Positions 9,125-19,918 of a stretch of 23,980 bases of DNA are shown here, in pieces. The DNA comes from Entophlyctis helioformis (lineage: Eukaryota > Chytridiomycota > Chytridiomycetes > Chytridiales > Chytriomycetaceae), in assembly GCA_025526915.1 (NCBI GenBank), contig JAHLKH010000287.1, positions 1 to 23,980 on the forward strand, read 5' to 3'. The position numbers and the translations under genes are program-made. The notes under the pieces were generated by a model. The model ran no database searches. It was not told the origin of the DNA and was given only the letters and a program-made list of their open reading frames with translations. The stretch's first letter is position 1, and each line of letters starts with the position of its first letter.

Positions 9125-11236
9125 TTATTCGGTTTGCATCGGTGCAATCTGGCTCGTGTTGCCAAACGACACCGCAGACGCGTCCACACTTGCTCCTGCA
9201 TCAGATGCCGCCGCTGCTGCTGCCGCGTGCACAAGCGTCCGCTGGAACAGCCGGTTCTGTGCAAGGATCGGTATGACTTCCTTGAGCAGCTCGCGTTTGG
9301 GCAGTCCCTGCAAAGGTCCAGCCAGATGGAGTCAGTCACACAGTCGCTCACACCGACAGTTCAAGCACTATGCGTGCCCACAGCCGCGTACCAAAATGTC
9401 GGATGCCCATGCAGAGCGGCCGCTGGTCGCAGACACCATTGACATGTTCACGGAAAACGACGTGTCCGCAGCTGCCTTGGCACCACCATTACCACCGCTG
9501 CCACCGCTGCCACCGTCGCGGCCGCCTCCAGTCAACTCGTCAAGCAGGTCGCGTGCCTTGTCCGTCGCGTTCTCGTCGGCGAGCTTGCGTGCATACTGCT
9601 TGAGCCAGTGCCGGTACTCGGCCGCCGCTCCAGACGCCTCCGCTGACACGAGCCGCTCCTCCATCTCGTCAAGGCTCAGGAACCGCGACTGCAACCGCGA
9701 CTGCTGCCCCGCGTCTCCGTGTCCATGCCCCGCGAGACCGCCAGCACCAGCAGCGAGCCCAGGCACCGTCAGATCCGCCAGCTGCATCCACACACACATG
9801 CCAACATGGTATGTAAACGACCGGCCCTTGGACGTCGTGAGCACAGGGATCCCGTCGTCCTTGAACACAACGGCCGTAATCGACAACCCCGGCGCTTCCT
9901 CCTCTTCCTCGTCGTCCTCGTCGTCACGGCCGTCCTTGCCGCCATCGCCTCCGCCTCCGCTGCCCTTGTCTTTCCCCTTGGCCGACGGCTGTCCCGCCTC
10001 CTCGCTGGCGTCATCCATGTCCTGGTCATCGCCATCGTCAAGCGTGTTGTCCGTGAGGATCGGCGCCACAGACACGTGCGACAGGATCTGCCGCTGCTCC
10101 AGCACGTTCCTGCGTGTTCCCCCCAAACAGAAAGCACCGTCAGCAAACAGACTCGCACGTCGTACTCGCTACTGCAACCCTCGCGCTCGTCGGTCAAGGC
10201 TCACCATACGAAAAGCTGGCCGACGCCGTCAATGCACAACAGGAACGCATCGCGACACGCCATGAACGAACACGCGCTCGGCAGCACCATCGCCGGAAAC
10301 AGACTGTTGGGCATCCACCTGCCGCGTCAGTGCCATGCACTCTCCCCTTCCCTCAAATCCCTTCTTCTATCCATGCATCCACACATATCCAGAAACAAAC
10401 GCCACGCACCGTCGCCCGGTATGCCGCAACAGGTGCAACGACGCATCCGCACACGACACGGCAAGGAACCCAGACCCCAGACACGCAAACAGCGCCGGTG
10501 CACTCAGCCCGACACGCCAGCCCTCGTCGCCATCGGTCGTGTACACCACCTTGCACGCTGTCCATGCAGTCTGGTGAGCGACCGCCACGAAATCTGCAAA
10601 CATGGGGCGATGCGACTCACACTGCGGCTCGTTGCGGCACTCGACCACAACGCGACTGCCCGTGACAGGGTCCGCCCGCTCCGCGACAACCACCAGCCGC
10701 GGCTCGGGGATACTGAGCTGCGGCATCAGATCAAAGGTATTGACAATCGGCAGCACGTACTTGGCCTGTGCAGCGTGTCAGCACTCCATACCCATACACA
10801 CACAACACAACACAAGCCAAACCGACTCACAGGCAGTGACGCGGCAACAGCCGTGGATGCAGGGGCCGCCGCCCCGCCACTCCTCCACCCCAAAGGCGCC
10901 GACGCGATCCCGCCAAACGGCAGCATCTGCGTCTGGCTGCCGTCGTGATACGCTGCCGGCGTGACCATCCCACTCTGGTGGATAGGCGTCGCACCGCCAA
11001 ACGCCATGCTTGGCGTCGACATGGCTGCAGCCATCCCCAGCCCGCTCGTCTGTCGTCAGAATGTCAGCACGCCTCCGCCACAACAGTGCAAGTGATTCTA
11101 CACGCAACGGCATGGTTGCCTGGGCGACCTACACGCGATACTGATGGCGTTGATGTGGCTACAGGAGCATCCGGACTGCATGCACCGCCGAGTGTCAATA
11201 ACAGTCTCCGTAGGGTTGCCGGTCAGGGCGAAATGA

Positions 11237-11310
<74 letters not shown>

Positions 11311-13541
11311 CTCTGCAAAAACACGGGTTGGATGCGTTTCTTGCCATCCTTGGTGACCGTCACGCGCTGGGCAGGGGCAGGCGTCGCTGCTGCTGTTGCC
11401 GCCGTCGCAGTCTCTGCCACCACGGCAGCCACTGAGCCATTCGCAGGCAGAGGCGGCGCAGCAAAGACTTGGCCAGCAGCAGGGACAGGGGCCGGAGCCG
11501 TAACAGGAGCCGGAACCGGAGCCGGAGCCGCGGCAGGCGGCGGTGCACCAAACCCAGTCTGCCCACCCGCCATGAGCTCTGCAACACGGCCGGTCGCCGT
11601 CTCCTCGGCACGCGCCGTCTCTGCCTGTGCCTCCAGATCCAGCTGCATAGGCGTCTCGGGGATAATGTGTCTGCCGTCGCCCGCATGCCCGCGCATCTTG
11701 CCATACCGCGACATGGCTTGGTTCTACACATACAGACACGTATCCACGTCAGCTCGTTGGACGCCAATCCCGGGCCAACAAGCACACGGCTGTAACGAAC
11801 CATCTCGTCAACCGACAGCGCGCGTCCAAGCTCCTCGGCTGTAAACTGGATATACACGACCGTGCCGTCGTACGAGCACCCGAGCAGCCCATACCCATCC
11901 GCCGTCCTGCAACCGTTTGCGCCAACGCCAGCAACCCCAGCAATGCATGCATCCGTGAGTCATTGCCAGCCACCTTGACACGCAAGTAAATGAAGGGAGA
12001 TGCACTCTGGCATGCGCACACATGCGTACCAAGACAGACCCAGAACCGAGTGCTCGACGAGCTGGCTGATGCTGGCAACAGCCCGCGGATTGGATGCCAT
12101 CCAGATGGCGATGCCGTTGTCCTGGCTCCCTGTTGCAACGACCGTGACTGGCGCACCTTTGCTATCCGCAAACACACGCGGACTAAACGCCTGTCGAAAC
12201 CATCGCGTCGCTTTCCACGTCAGCCATCCGCGAATCGCCCCCCGTTGCGGCCCACCAACCAACCAACCACTCACAGCAACCTCAATGGCCGCCTTGTGGC
12301 CAACAAGGAAATCCTCCGACTTCCAGTCCTGTCGCTGGATGAGCGGCGCAACGCACACGGCGCCGCTCTCGCCGTTGGTCGCCACAATCACGCTGCCGTC
12401 GGGGCTCCATGCCAGCCGCGTGAAAAACGAGCTGGACGCTCCTGCCGACAGCGGCGCCGTGATGGTCGTCTCGACGTGCCAGTCGGACACGCGGAACACC
12501 TTGACCGACCTGTCGTCCGACTAGTCATTGCCATGGTGACCATGGTGGCCATGGACGCGGTTCGGTGAGTGCCACTCTCAACACACGGCAGCCACTCGGA
12601 CACGCAACACGTGGACAACACACCTGCGATGCCAGGTACTTGCCCACAGGATCCCACGCCAGGCCCTTGACGAAGCCGGCGTGCACCGCGATGCGCCGCA
12701 CAAGCCCCCACGCGCCCGTTGTCGTTTCCCAGACCGAGATGCTGCGGTCGAATCCGCACGACGCGATGAAGCGGCCGTCGGGCGACCAGCTCACGTCGGC
12801 CACGTCCGACTCGTGGCCAGGCAGGATCTTGACCGACCGGTACGACTCGACGCTGCCGCCCCGTGTGCTCCCGCCACTGCCTGTTGTTGTTTCGCCAAAC
12901 CCGGTGTTGCGATACTTTGAGCTGTCGGTGCATCCGTCAGTCGTCCAACCGTCCGTCCGCCAGTCAGCCTGAGCAAGCAAGCAGGCGACGAGACCAGCGA
13001 GACGCACCTGTCCAGCCGCCAGATGATCACTTTGGCGTCTTCGGAGCCCGATGCCAGGTACTGGCCGTCAGGCGACCACTTGACACACAGGATCGCTCCT
13101 GCACGCCAACACGCCGACACGCCGTCACGTCCGTGTGTCAGTTCAAGCACACGGCGACCAGCAGACAGACCACATACCGTCGTGCATGGTCAGCGTCGAC
13201 AGCAGCTTGGGCACGTTGGCGTCCTGCTCGCTCTGCTGGTCGCGGATCGGCGCCATGTTCCATATCTTGATGTTGACTGTCGCCGTTGCCAGCGTCAGTG
13301 TCAGTGTCGGCACGACGACGACGACGACAGCCGACCGACGACGACGACCGACATGGCCAGAGAGCGTGAGTTGGCGTAGGGGCAGCAACAGCAACAGCAA
13401 CAGGAGCAGGGGCAGGCCATACACACCGAGACCGGCCGTGGCGAGACGGTCGCCGCTCGGATGCACGTCGAGCGCATAGATGGGCGACTTGCTGCGCTTG
13501 CCCGTCGCATGGGCGACCCACGGCGGCACAAAGATGAGCAT
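9125..13541 (-). CDS. HIRA: HIRA/Hir histone H3.3 chaperone subunit (WD40 plus Hira domain)
   Basis: Scaffold of the HIR complex that deposits H3-H4 outside replication with Asf1. Thirteen exons (minus): 13541-13427, 13276-13178, 13098-13008, 12921-12624, 12520-12275, 12190-12030, 11906-11801, 11723-11311, 11049-10831, 10765-10410, 10303-10205, 10109-9392, 9307-9125. About 1,032-1,035 residues, close to human HIRA. The N-terminus MLIFVPPWVAH opens a seven-bladed WD40 propeller (SPIYALDVHPSGDRLATAG, GQYLASGSEDAKVIIW, GFDRSISVWETTTGAW, LASQSDDRSVKVFR, GSQDNGIAIW, LLGCSYDGTV). The Asf1-binding B-domain motif KDGKKRIQPVF is at about 495-506. The C-terminal Hira domain runs from AKYVLPIVNTF through RLFPAMVLPSACSF to GLPKRELLKEVIPILAQNRL. 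Acidic and glycine-rich inserts are present. It is a single protein rather than the split Hir1/Hir2 pair of yeast. One junction (11307-11311/11044-11049) is ambiguous. Confidence 0.95.
11237..11307. repeat. (ACAG)n tetranucleotide repeat at the donor of a HIRA intron
   Basis: About 18 copies of ACAG on plus, read as CTGT/GTCT on the HIRA transcript. The repeat begins directly at the exon 8 donor (GTTTGTCTGTCTG...), so several overlapping GTCTGT-like donors exist. Two pairings keep frame: donor at 11310 with acceptor before 11044 (VFLQ|S|GLG), or donor at 11306 with acceptor before 11049 (VFLQRF|TSGLG). Confidence 0.9.
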
Positions 13542-13782
13542 GGTCGGGCTGGCACCGGTTTCGTGTTGCGGCGGGAACCGTGCACGGATGCACGCGATCG
13601 GGCAGCGTCGCAAGGATGCAAGAGCAGCGGCAACGGGCAGGCAGTGTGCGGCATCAGGGCTGTTATTCAGAAGCAGACAGACGCAGACAGGACGACAGAC
13701 AGGACGACAGGCACATGGGATGGCATGGGATGGAAAGGAGATGGATCAGGCCGATGGTGCAAGCACGGGGGAGAGTGGCAGA

Positions 13783-16567
13783 CTACAGGAACGGCTCAAT
13801 GTTGATCTCGAGGGCGCTGCACGGGAAGCCAATCTCAAAGTTGCCGAGCACCTGCGGGTGCACAATGCCAAACGATCCGATCGGCTTGCCGCCATAGTAC
13901 ACGTCCGCGCGGCGGCCAGGGAAGAACGTCGCGTCTGTCCACCACACGGCAGCCCTCGCGTGTCAGCTCATCCTCGCCGCAAGCAAGCCAGCCAGCCAGC
14001 CAGCCAACCAGCCAGCATGCAAGCACATGTCGCGGTAACAAAGAAGAAATCAAGGTCAACGTACTGGCAGACTCGACAATGTAGTAGCCGTCGGCCGATC
14101 CGACAGGCACGCGCTTGACGGCGAGCACCTGCATGATGCGGTCAAGCAGGCCATGGATGTGCTCAAAGCCAGATGTCTTGTTCGAGTACATGGCGCACAG
14201 GTTGCGCTGGTTGCGCGAGCGGCGCTCCTGCGTCTCGTCGCGCAGCACAATGTCCGAGATCTCAAAGAGCTTGAGCGGCAGCGGCATGTGCTTGTTCGAT
14301 GCCGCCGTCTTGAGGATGCCCGGCATGAGACTGGTGCGCACAACCTGCATCCATGGCACAGTGTCAGCCACAGACCGAAGCGCCAAACAGCAAGCAGACC
14401 GAGTCCCCCGTGCCCCTTACCTGGTACTCGATCGTCTTGGGGTTGGCGAGCGTAACGGCAGAGCCGTCATCAACACGGTTGAGGTGTGCAAAGTTTTCGT
14501 CGTGCGAGCACTGCACCATGCCATGCCATGTCACGCCATCCGTCAGTCGGTCAGTCAGCCACACACGCCGACACAAACAACACACGCCGACACGAACAGC
14601 ACAAGCCCGCCATACCAGAGTAAAGGCCAGGACCTCGGTGAACCCGGCATAGGCCACCTCCTTGCGCAGCATGTCCGTCAGCTTGTTGACCGGAAGCGGA
14701 ACGGCAATCGTGCTCGCCTGGGGCCGCGTCTCGACAATCTTGTTGATATTGTACGCAATCGCCGCATCCTCCATGACGTCGCACGCATGCAGAATGTCCG
14801 ACCGCGTCGGCGGCACGTCCACGAGCACCGTGCTCTGGTCGGCCGACAGCGACGGAAACAGCGACATCTTGGAAATGAGCCGCACAAGGTCCGCCGGCGA
14901 GCAGTCGATGCCAATCGACTTGTTGATGTAGTCCACCTTGGCCTCGACGCGGCGCAGGCCAATCTCTGGGTACACGTGCTTGGCGCCGTCCGGGTACACA
15001 ACCTCGACCGGCTCGACCGTGAACTGCTGCTCGCAGTAGTGCGAGAACATGGTCACGACCGTGTTGAGCACAATCTTGGCCTTGGTGAGGTCCGTGGCCG
15101 TGCACTCGATGAGCACGTTCTTGGTCGTCAGGCGGATCTTGGAGTGGTCGCCGTTGATGATCGGCGGCAGCGACAGCACGCGCTTCTTGGCGTCCAGCAC
15201 GACCGGGTAGTGCTTCTTGTCGCGGATGATGTGGAGGAACTTGCTGAGCTTGCGGTCGGTCTGTCCCAGCAGCCACCACCATCGACGCCGCACATGCCAA
15301 GTCAGTCTGGACACGCTCCGCTGCTGATGGGATCGCCAGCACGGCAATCTCCACTTGCATCACGACCACCATCCAGCCATGGTCCCGTACCTCGTAAAAG
15401 GTCATGAGCTCCTCGCCGTTCATCTCCTTGGTCTGGTTGAGCGGCACAAACTTGATGTCCTTGGGAACCTGGGCATCGTATGTGAACGGACCCTCGATCG
15501 TGTCGAGGTCGTGCGTGCCAATGGCGACCAGCGTGCGCTTGCGGCAGATGTTGTTGTGCAGCTTGTCCTGCAGCTCAATGAAGCTATCGTACGAGTGCTG
15601 GTCAAAGGTGATGTTGCGCAGAATGGCTGCCACAACATGGGGACGGACGCCGGCCGTCTGCCCAGATGGTTCGTTGGTTGCGAGCGTGCGATGCCGTTGC
15701 CACCGTTACGTCTGTCAGCCAATGCGCAGAGCCGACCACAGGATCCACAGGATCCACAAGGCCCACTCACGTTGGGCTTGACGTTGAGCGTCTGCATCTT
15801 GGCGGGCTTGGTCAGAGTGTACGAGGGCGGCGGGCCAATCTCAAGGTAGGTGCGGATGGCACGGGCAATGCCCTCGACACAGAGCATGTCGTAGCGGTTG
15901 GCGGGGATGTCGATACGGTAGATCTTGCGATCCGACAGAGTGCCGGCGGCAGCAGCAGCGGCAGCGGTGCCCTCCTTGGACGCCAGCTCGCTCTCGGACG
16001 TCACATCCTCGAGCTCGATGCCGAACTCGAAGCAGAGATCCTCAAACTCCTGGTCGGCTGGCCAAGGCAACGCCCATCGCAAGAGTGTTAGTTGCAGCCT
16101 GTCATGTTGCCAGTCGGTCAGCCAGCTTGCCAGCTGCCAAGAGCACAGCGGCAAGCCTTGAGGCGTTGTGGCTGGCCATGCGTCCAAGCCGGAGGGCCGG
16201 ATGGGGGCCACTGGTCGGCAGAGGGGCAGGCCGGCAGACAGACAGACAGACACTGCTGGGCAGTGCACAGAGGCTCGTCTGTGCCGGGCAGGCGGCATAT
16301 GTGTGAACAGGGCCACGGGAAGCAGCGCCAGCAGCCGTTGCTGCCCAGCGGCGTCACGACCCGAGTGATCAGCCGTTGCCGTTGGCTGCTGTGGGCTGCT
16401 GGCTGGCTGCTGTGGGCTGCTGGTGCGGGCGAGCTGCTCCTCTGCGGCTGACTGTCTGCCGGCCTGCCTGCCTGGCAAACACGGCGAGGTTGGGGCAGGC
16501 GGGACGTACTGAACGTGCGGCCGACTTGCTCGCACAGAATCTCAACGTCGACGTTGACGGTCGGCAT
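13783..16567 (-). CDS. FARSB: Cytosolic phenylalanyl-tRNA synthetase beta subunit
   Basis: Non-catalytic beta subunit of the (alpha-beta)2 cytosolic PheRS (yeast FRS1), needed for tRNA recognition and editing. Exons (minus): 16567-16510, 16057-15771, 15657-15391, 15260-14616, 14510-14421, 14344-14065, 13934-13783; total 592 residues, close to human FARSB. Blocks seen: [132 protein letters not shown] (B5), [35 protein letters not shown] and the terminal LEINIEPFL. The first intron is 452 nt, the longest in this gene, and is packed with GCTGCTGTGG- and CAGACAGA-like repeats. An Ala-rich insert follows ASKEG. Confidence 0.96.
16058..16509 (-). other. Long first intron of FARSB with nested simple repeats
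   Basis: The intron is 452 nt with donor GTACGT and acceptor GCCAG. It carries a duplicated GGCTGCTGTGGGCTGCTG segment near 16385-16420, a short CAGACAGACAGACA run near 16240, and many CAGC/GCCAG units. No RNA gene or reading frame of known type was recognised in it. Confidence 0.7.
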
Positions 16568-16708
16568 GGCTGCGTGTGTGTTTGTCGATGTCAGGCCAAA
16601 CCCGACGCGCTCCACTCGCTCGACTCGTTCGACTCAGAGGCCTGTAAGACCACCATACACAGCAAGTGCACAACAAGCAGGCATTACCGATGCGTCTGCG
16701 ATCAGATG

Positions 16709-16714
16709 TTTATT
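16709..16714 (-). terminator. AATAAA poly(A) signal downstream of the NBD gene
   Basis: The minus strand reads AATAAA starting 26 nt past the TGA of the ABC NBD frame. It is followed by the FARSB promoter region. This supports the NBD frame having a functional 3' end. Confidence 0.55.
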
Positions 16715-16739
16715 GTTGGTACACTGTGGCTGACGGGGT

Positions 16740-17557
16740 TCAAGCGTTGTTGTAGTGGCCAGACGCAATCTCGCGAATGACGCCAGCGTTGGCAGCACCA
16801 GTCGCATCCACAAGCTCGCCAAACACAGAGCCAGCCCGGCCGAGCAGCACATGCGGCGCATCAAACTCGGCAATCTCGCCCTGGTCAAGCACAAGCACGC
16901 GGTCAAACGCCGCAATCGTGTTGAGTCGGTGTGCAATGCTCAGCACCGTCGTGTGTGCAAACTGCGACCGGATCGACTCTTGGATGCGCTTGTCGGCCTC
17001 GGCATCCACCGACGCCGTCGCCTCGTCCATGATGAGCACCTTGGGACGCGCGAGAATGGCCTTGGCAAGACACAGCAGCTGGCGCTGGCCCATCGACAGG
17101 TTGGATCCGTTCTCCTCGATCGCCGCGTCCAGCTTGTCCGTCTGCGCAGCCACGTAGTCCTTGAGACCCACGAGCGACAGCGACTCCCACAGCTGGTCGT
17201 CGGTGTATCCCGTCTGCAGCATGTCGAGGTTGGACCGCACGGTTCCCTTGAACAGCACGGGCTCCTGCGGGATGATCTGCAGGCGAGAGCGCAGAGTCTT
17301 GAGACCGAGCGTCGCAATGTCGCGACCGTCGATGGTGATGGATCCCTTGGATGCCTCCATGATGCGGAACAGGGCCGTCATGAGCGTGCTCTTGCCCGAG
17401 CCGGTGCGGCCGACGATGCCGACCTTTTCGCCAGGACGGATGTCGAGCGACAGGTTCTTGATGACGGCGTGGTCGGGACGCGAGTCGTAGCAGATCTGCA
17501 GGTCGTGGATGGCAAGTGCACCGGCAGTCGGCCACTCGTCCTTGGTCGCAGGGTCCG
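16740..17557 (-). CDS. Orphan ABCC-type (MRP/Ycf1-like) nucleotide-binding domain, no transmembrane part
   Basis: An open exon of 272 codons equals the second NBD of full-length ABCC transporters and nothing else. Motifs: A-loop region YDSRPDHAVIKNLSL, Walker A VGRTGSGKST, Q-loop IIPQEPVLFKGTVRSNLD, signature NLSMGQRQLLCLA, Walker B VLIMDEATASVDAEAD, H-loop SIAHRLNTI, ending GHYNNA-stop. The catalytic residues look intact. It begins after a plausible acceptor (GATACTAG|CGGACC) in phase 1 at the linker that normally follows the last TM helices (DPATKDEWPTAG). Upstream, the LETM1-domain gene on the same strand ends at 17718, so no room remains for TM domains. A possible first exon is ATGGCCATCT (17682-17673) with donor GTTGGT, giving MAIS then DPATK; this is weak. 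Options are a 3' remnant of an ABCC gene, a soluble NBD gene, or an assembly join. Confidence 0.75.
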
Positions 17558-17717
17558 CTAGTATCAACGATGGAACACATCCCTGCTGCAAACCGCAGGC
17601 GTGCTGTTTCCAATACCGTCTTCCCAATTCGCCAGTGCATCTTCAGCAAGGCGAGATGACCACTCGACCAACAGATGGCCATTCATTCATTCAGGCATGC
17701 ATTCATGCACCAAACGA

Positions 17718-19449
17718 CTATTGGAGAATGACACGGGACATGGCGAGCACCATGGCAATGCCGCCAATGTCCTGCGGCGTCAGCAGAACGTCGGACGCCT
17801 TGGAAGCAGCAGCCGCCGCCGGCGTTGTCGCGGCAGCCGCACCGGGCATGCCACGCGACTGCGCGAGATTTGCCTGGCGTGCAAGCGTGTTGATGCGCAT
17901 GCGGTTGCGGATCGCCGCATCCACAACACGGTGCGAGAAGTTGAGGTGGTTCGTCAGGGCCGTCTGCAGCTGGGGCACGGTCATGTCTTCAGACGGCAGG
18001 TATCCTGCGCGCATCACAGAGTCAGTCTGGCTCTCGTTGGCGCGAGGGGCGGTGACCGGGCCTTGTCGATCAACACGCATGTGCACTGCACCCACCTCGC
18101 TCAAGAAGCGCCTCAAAGAGCTCGTACTCGGACAGAGAGCGGACAGCGTCCTGGCGAATGAGCTGGTTGTCCTTGATCATCCAGTCGCCCCACTGATGCA
18201 GACGTCCGCGAGGCGCAACCATGGGCAGCGAGAGATGGAGCATGTAGCCAAGGTTGACGAGCAGCGACAGTGGTGCATTCGCGGCATTAAAGTGGGTTGC
18301 ACAGAACGCAAAGGTCTCGACCAGATCGGCCTCCTTGACGGTCTCGGGGTTCTCGAGCTGTCGTCGCAGCCATGCCGGTCAGCCAACAGCGCGTGTCTGC
18401 AACTCGGAATGGGCAGCCAACCCACCATCTGGACAAGTGCAGCGCGGCGACGATCGGCACCGGCAACAGGCGACGCTCTAAGCGTGTCGGCGGGAATAGC
18501 CTTGAGGAACTCGATCGCCTTTTGGCGTGCAGCAGCAGCGAGCTTGGGATGGCGATTCTTGGCAGCGGCCACCTTGGCAAACTGCACATCCACCATGCAA
18601 GGCGTGTCAGCAACGACATGGACACAAGGAGGGCCAACCGGCACAACACGGATCCGCCACACAGCCAGCCTTACAAGAAGCGTGTCCGTGTAAAACACCG
18701 TGGGCAAGAGCGCAGGCACATAGCTGAACACGAGCGGCAGAGTGGCCTTTTGGAACGGCAGACACATGTACGCAGCACCGGGCAAGATCATCTGAAGATC
18801 CAGCTTGTTGCTGGCATGCAGAGGTGCACGAGAAGTGTGTAAGTCTGCCAGCGTGGCGGATCGAGGCCAAACGACACGCATGCAAGGCACAGACGGCGAC
18901 GTACCGGAGAACGTGGCGGATCTCGTGGCGCTCCTTGACCAGGCCTTTTTCCTGGACATTCATCCACATGTGGAGGGTGTGGGCACTTCCGCTGTACAGC
19001 ATGCCAAGGCCAGAAATCTGTCGCCGTTCAACGTCGGTCGGTCAGTTGGTCGGTCGCAAGCGAGTGCCGAGAGAAAGCAAGACAGACAAACGCACAAAGT
19101 GCATGCTGGGCTCGACAAGCAGACGGTTGAGGAAGGACTGGGCGACGGTCGCAAGCGGCTTGGGACCGGCAAACGTCGACTGCTTGGCGTTGTGCAAGGC
19201 CTGGGCAACGGGCTCGCTTGCCGGCCACGAGTCGGCCTGCGTCTTGGCGTCGCTGGGCTGGCGGGGCTGTGGTGCAGAGGCGGCGGCGGCAGCGAGCGGC
19301 GACGAGTGGAGGAGGCGCATGCGGGCCGTGGCGGTCAAGCCGAGTGCGATTGACGGCGACAGCGACAGCGGCACACGGGCCATGGCGGGCGTGGTGCTCG
19401 CAGCGCCTGCTACTGCTCTTGCGGCGGCAACTGATCTCGTCGCAATCAT
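17718..19449 (-). CDS. LETM1-domain mitochondrial inner-membrane protein (LETMD1-like)
   Basis: LETM1-family proteins sit in the inner membrane and are tied to K+/Ca2+ homeostasis and mitoribosome contact. Exons (minus): 19449-19096, 19017-18905, 18810-18675, 18581-18426, 18357-18096, 18004-17718; total 435 residues. The Arg/Ala/Ser-rich N-terminus (MIATRSVAAARAVAG) is a presequence. A hydrophobic stretch follows (YMCLPFQKATLPLVFSYVPA, LLPTVFY, about 170-200). The ribosome-binding-like helical domain has GDWMIKDNQLIRQDAVRSLS, then ELFEALLERGYLPSEDM, matching the LETM1 pattern (DD.LI...V..LS..EL...L..RG). The C-terminus is Ala-rich with no EF-hand or long coiled coil, so it is shorter than true LETM1/Mdm38. 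The start is chosen for the presequence; in-frame Mets lie upstream. Family level is good; the orthologue is uncertain. Confidence 0.8.
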
Positions 19450-19918
19450 CAAGTCGGTCAGAGGGGCAGAATTTTGGCCTGCGCGCTGTTTGAGGACTTG
19501 CCAGCTGGACATCTGCGGTCGACTGGGATATGCCCATGCGCTCCTGATGCAGGCCGCACTGCCCATACATCCGTCCATCCATCCAACTGACACGATCGCA
19601 CATACATAAATGTACCACTGTGGCGAGAGCATGAGCAGATCCCATGCAATGACCGCACTTGAAGGAGGCCAGCAGTATCGACTTAAGGCAGGGCGAATCG
19701 CTGTGGATCCACTCGCCGCCCATGCCGGCTGCAGACTCAAACTGGTAATGGTGAATGGTATGGTACGCTGACCAATTATTTTGAGAGAAGCACGAGGGGC
19801 GAATGAATGAAGAACTGTCCAGCAATAGTAAGGGAGCGAGAGCAAGGGCGAGCGAGCGAGCGAGCGAGCGAGAGTGACAGAGCGGAAGGCGCAGACGGCC
19901 GGGAGCGATACAGACAAT
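19450..19918. other. Intergenic region between the synaptobrevin stop and the LETM1-domain start
   Basis: The 469 bp contain the 3' end of the synaptobrevin gene and the promoter/leader of the LETM1-domain gene. A GCGA/GAGC tetranucleotide run lies at about 19848-19873. On minus, 19661-19778 is open in one frame with coding-like codons (YHTIHHYQFESAAG, GGEWIHSDSPCLKSILLASF) but I recognise no family in it. ATCC/CATA short repeats lie near 19565-19610. Confidence 0.5.

Noticed and set aside
11237..11307. Possible CRISPR-like array
   Set aside because: The unit is 4 bp with no spacers; it is a simple microsatellite inside a HIRA intron.
16636..16650. TGAGTC in the FARSB promoter as a Gcn4-type site
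   Set aside because: It reads TGAGTCG and lacks the final A of the TGACTCA/TGAGTCA palindrome; too weak to annotate.
17625..17627. Start of the ABC NBD at the in-frame TTG
   Set aside because: TTG is not a usual nuclear start, and the sequence between it and 17557 looks like intron (ending TACTAG) with no family similarity.
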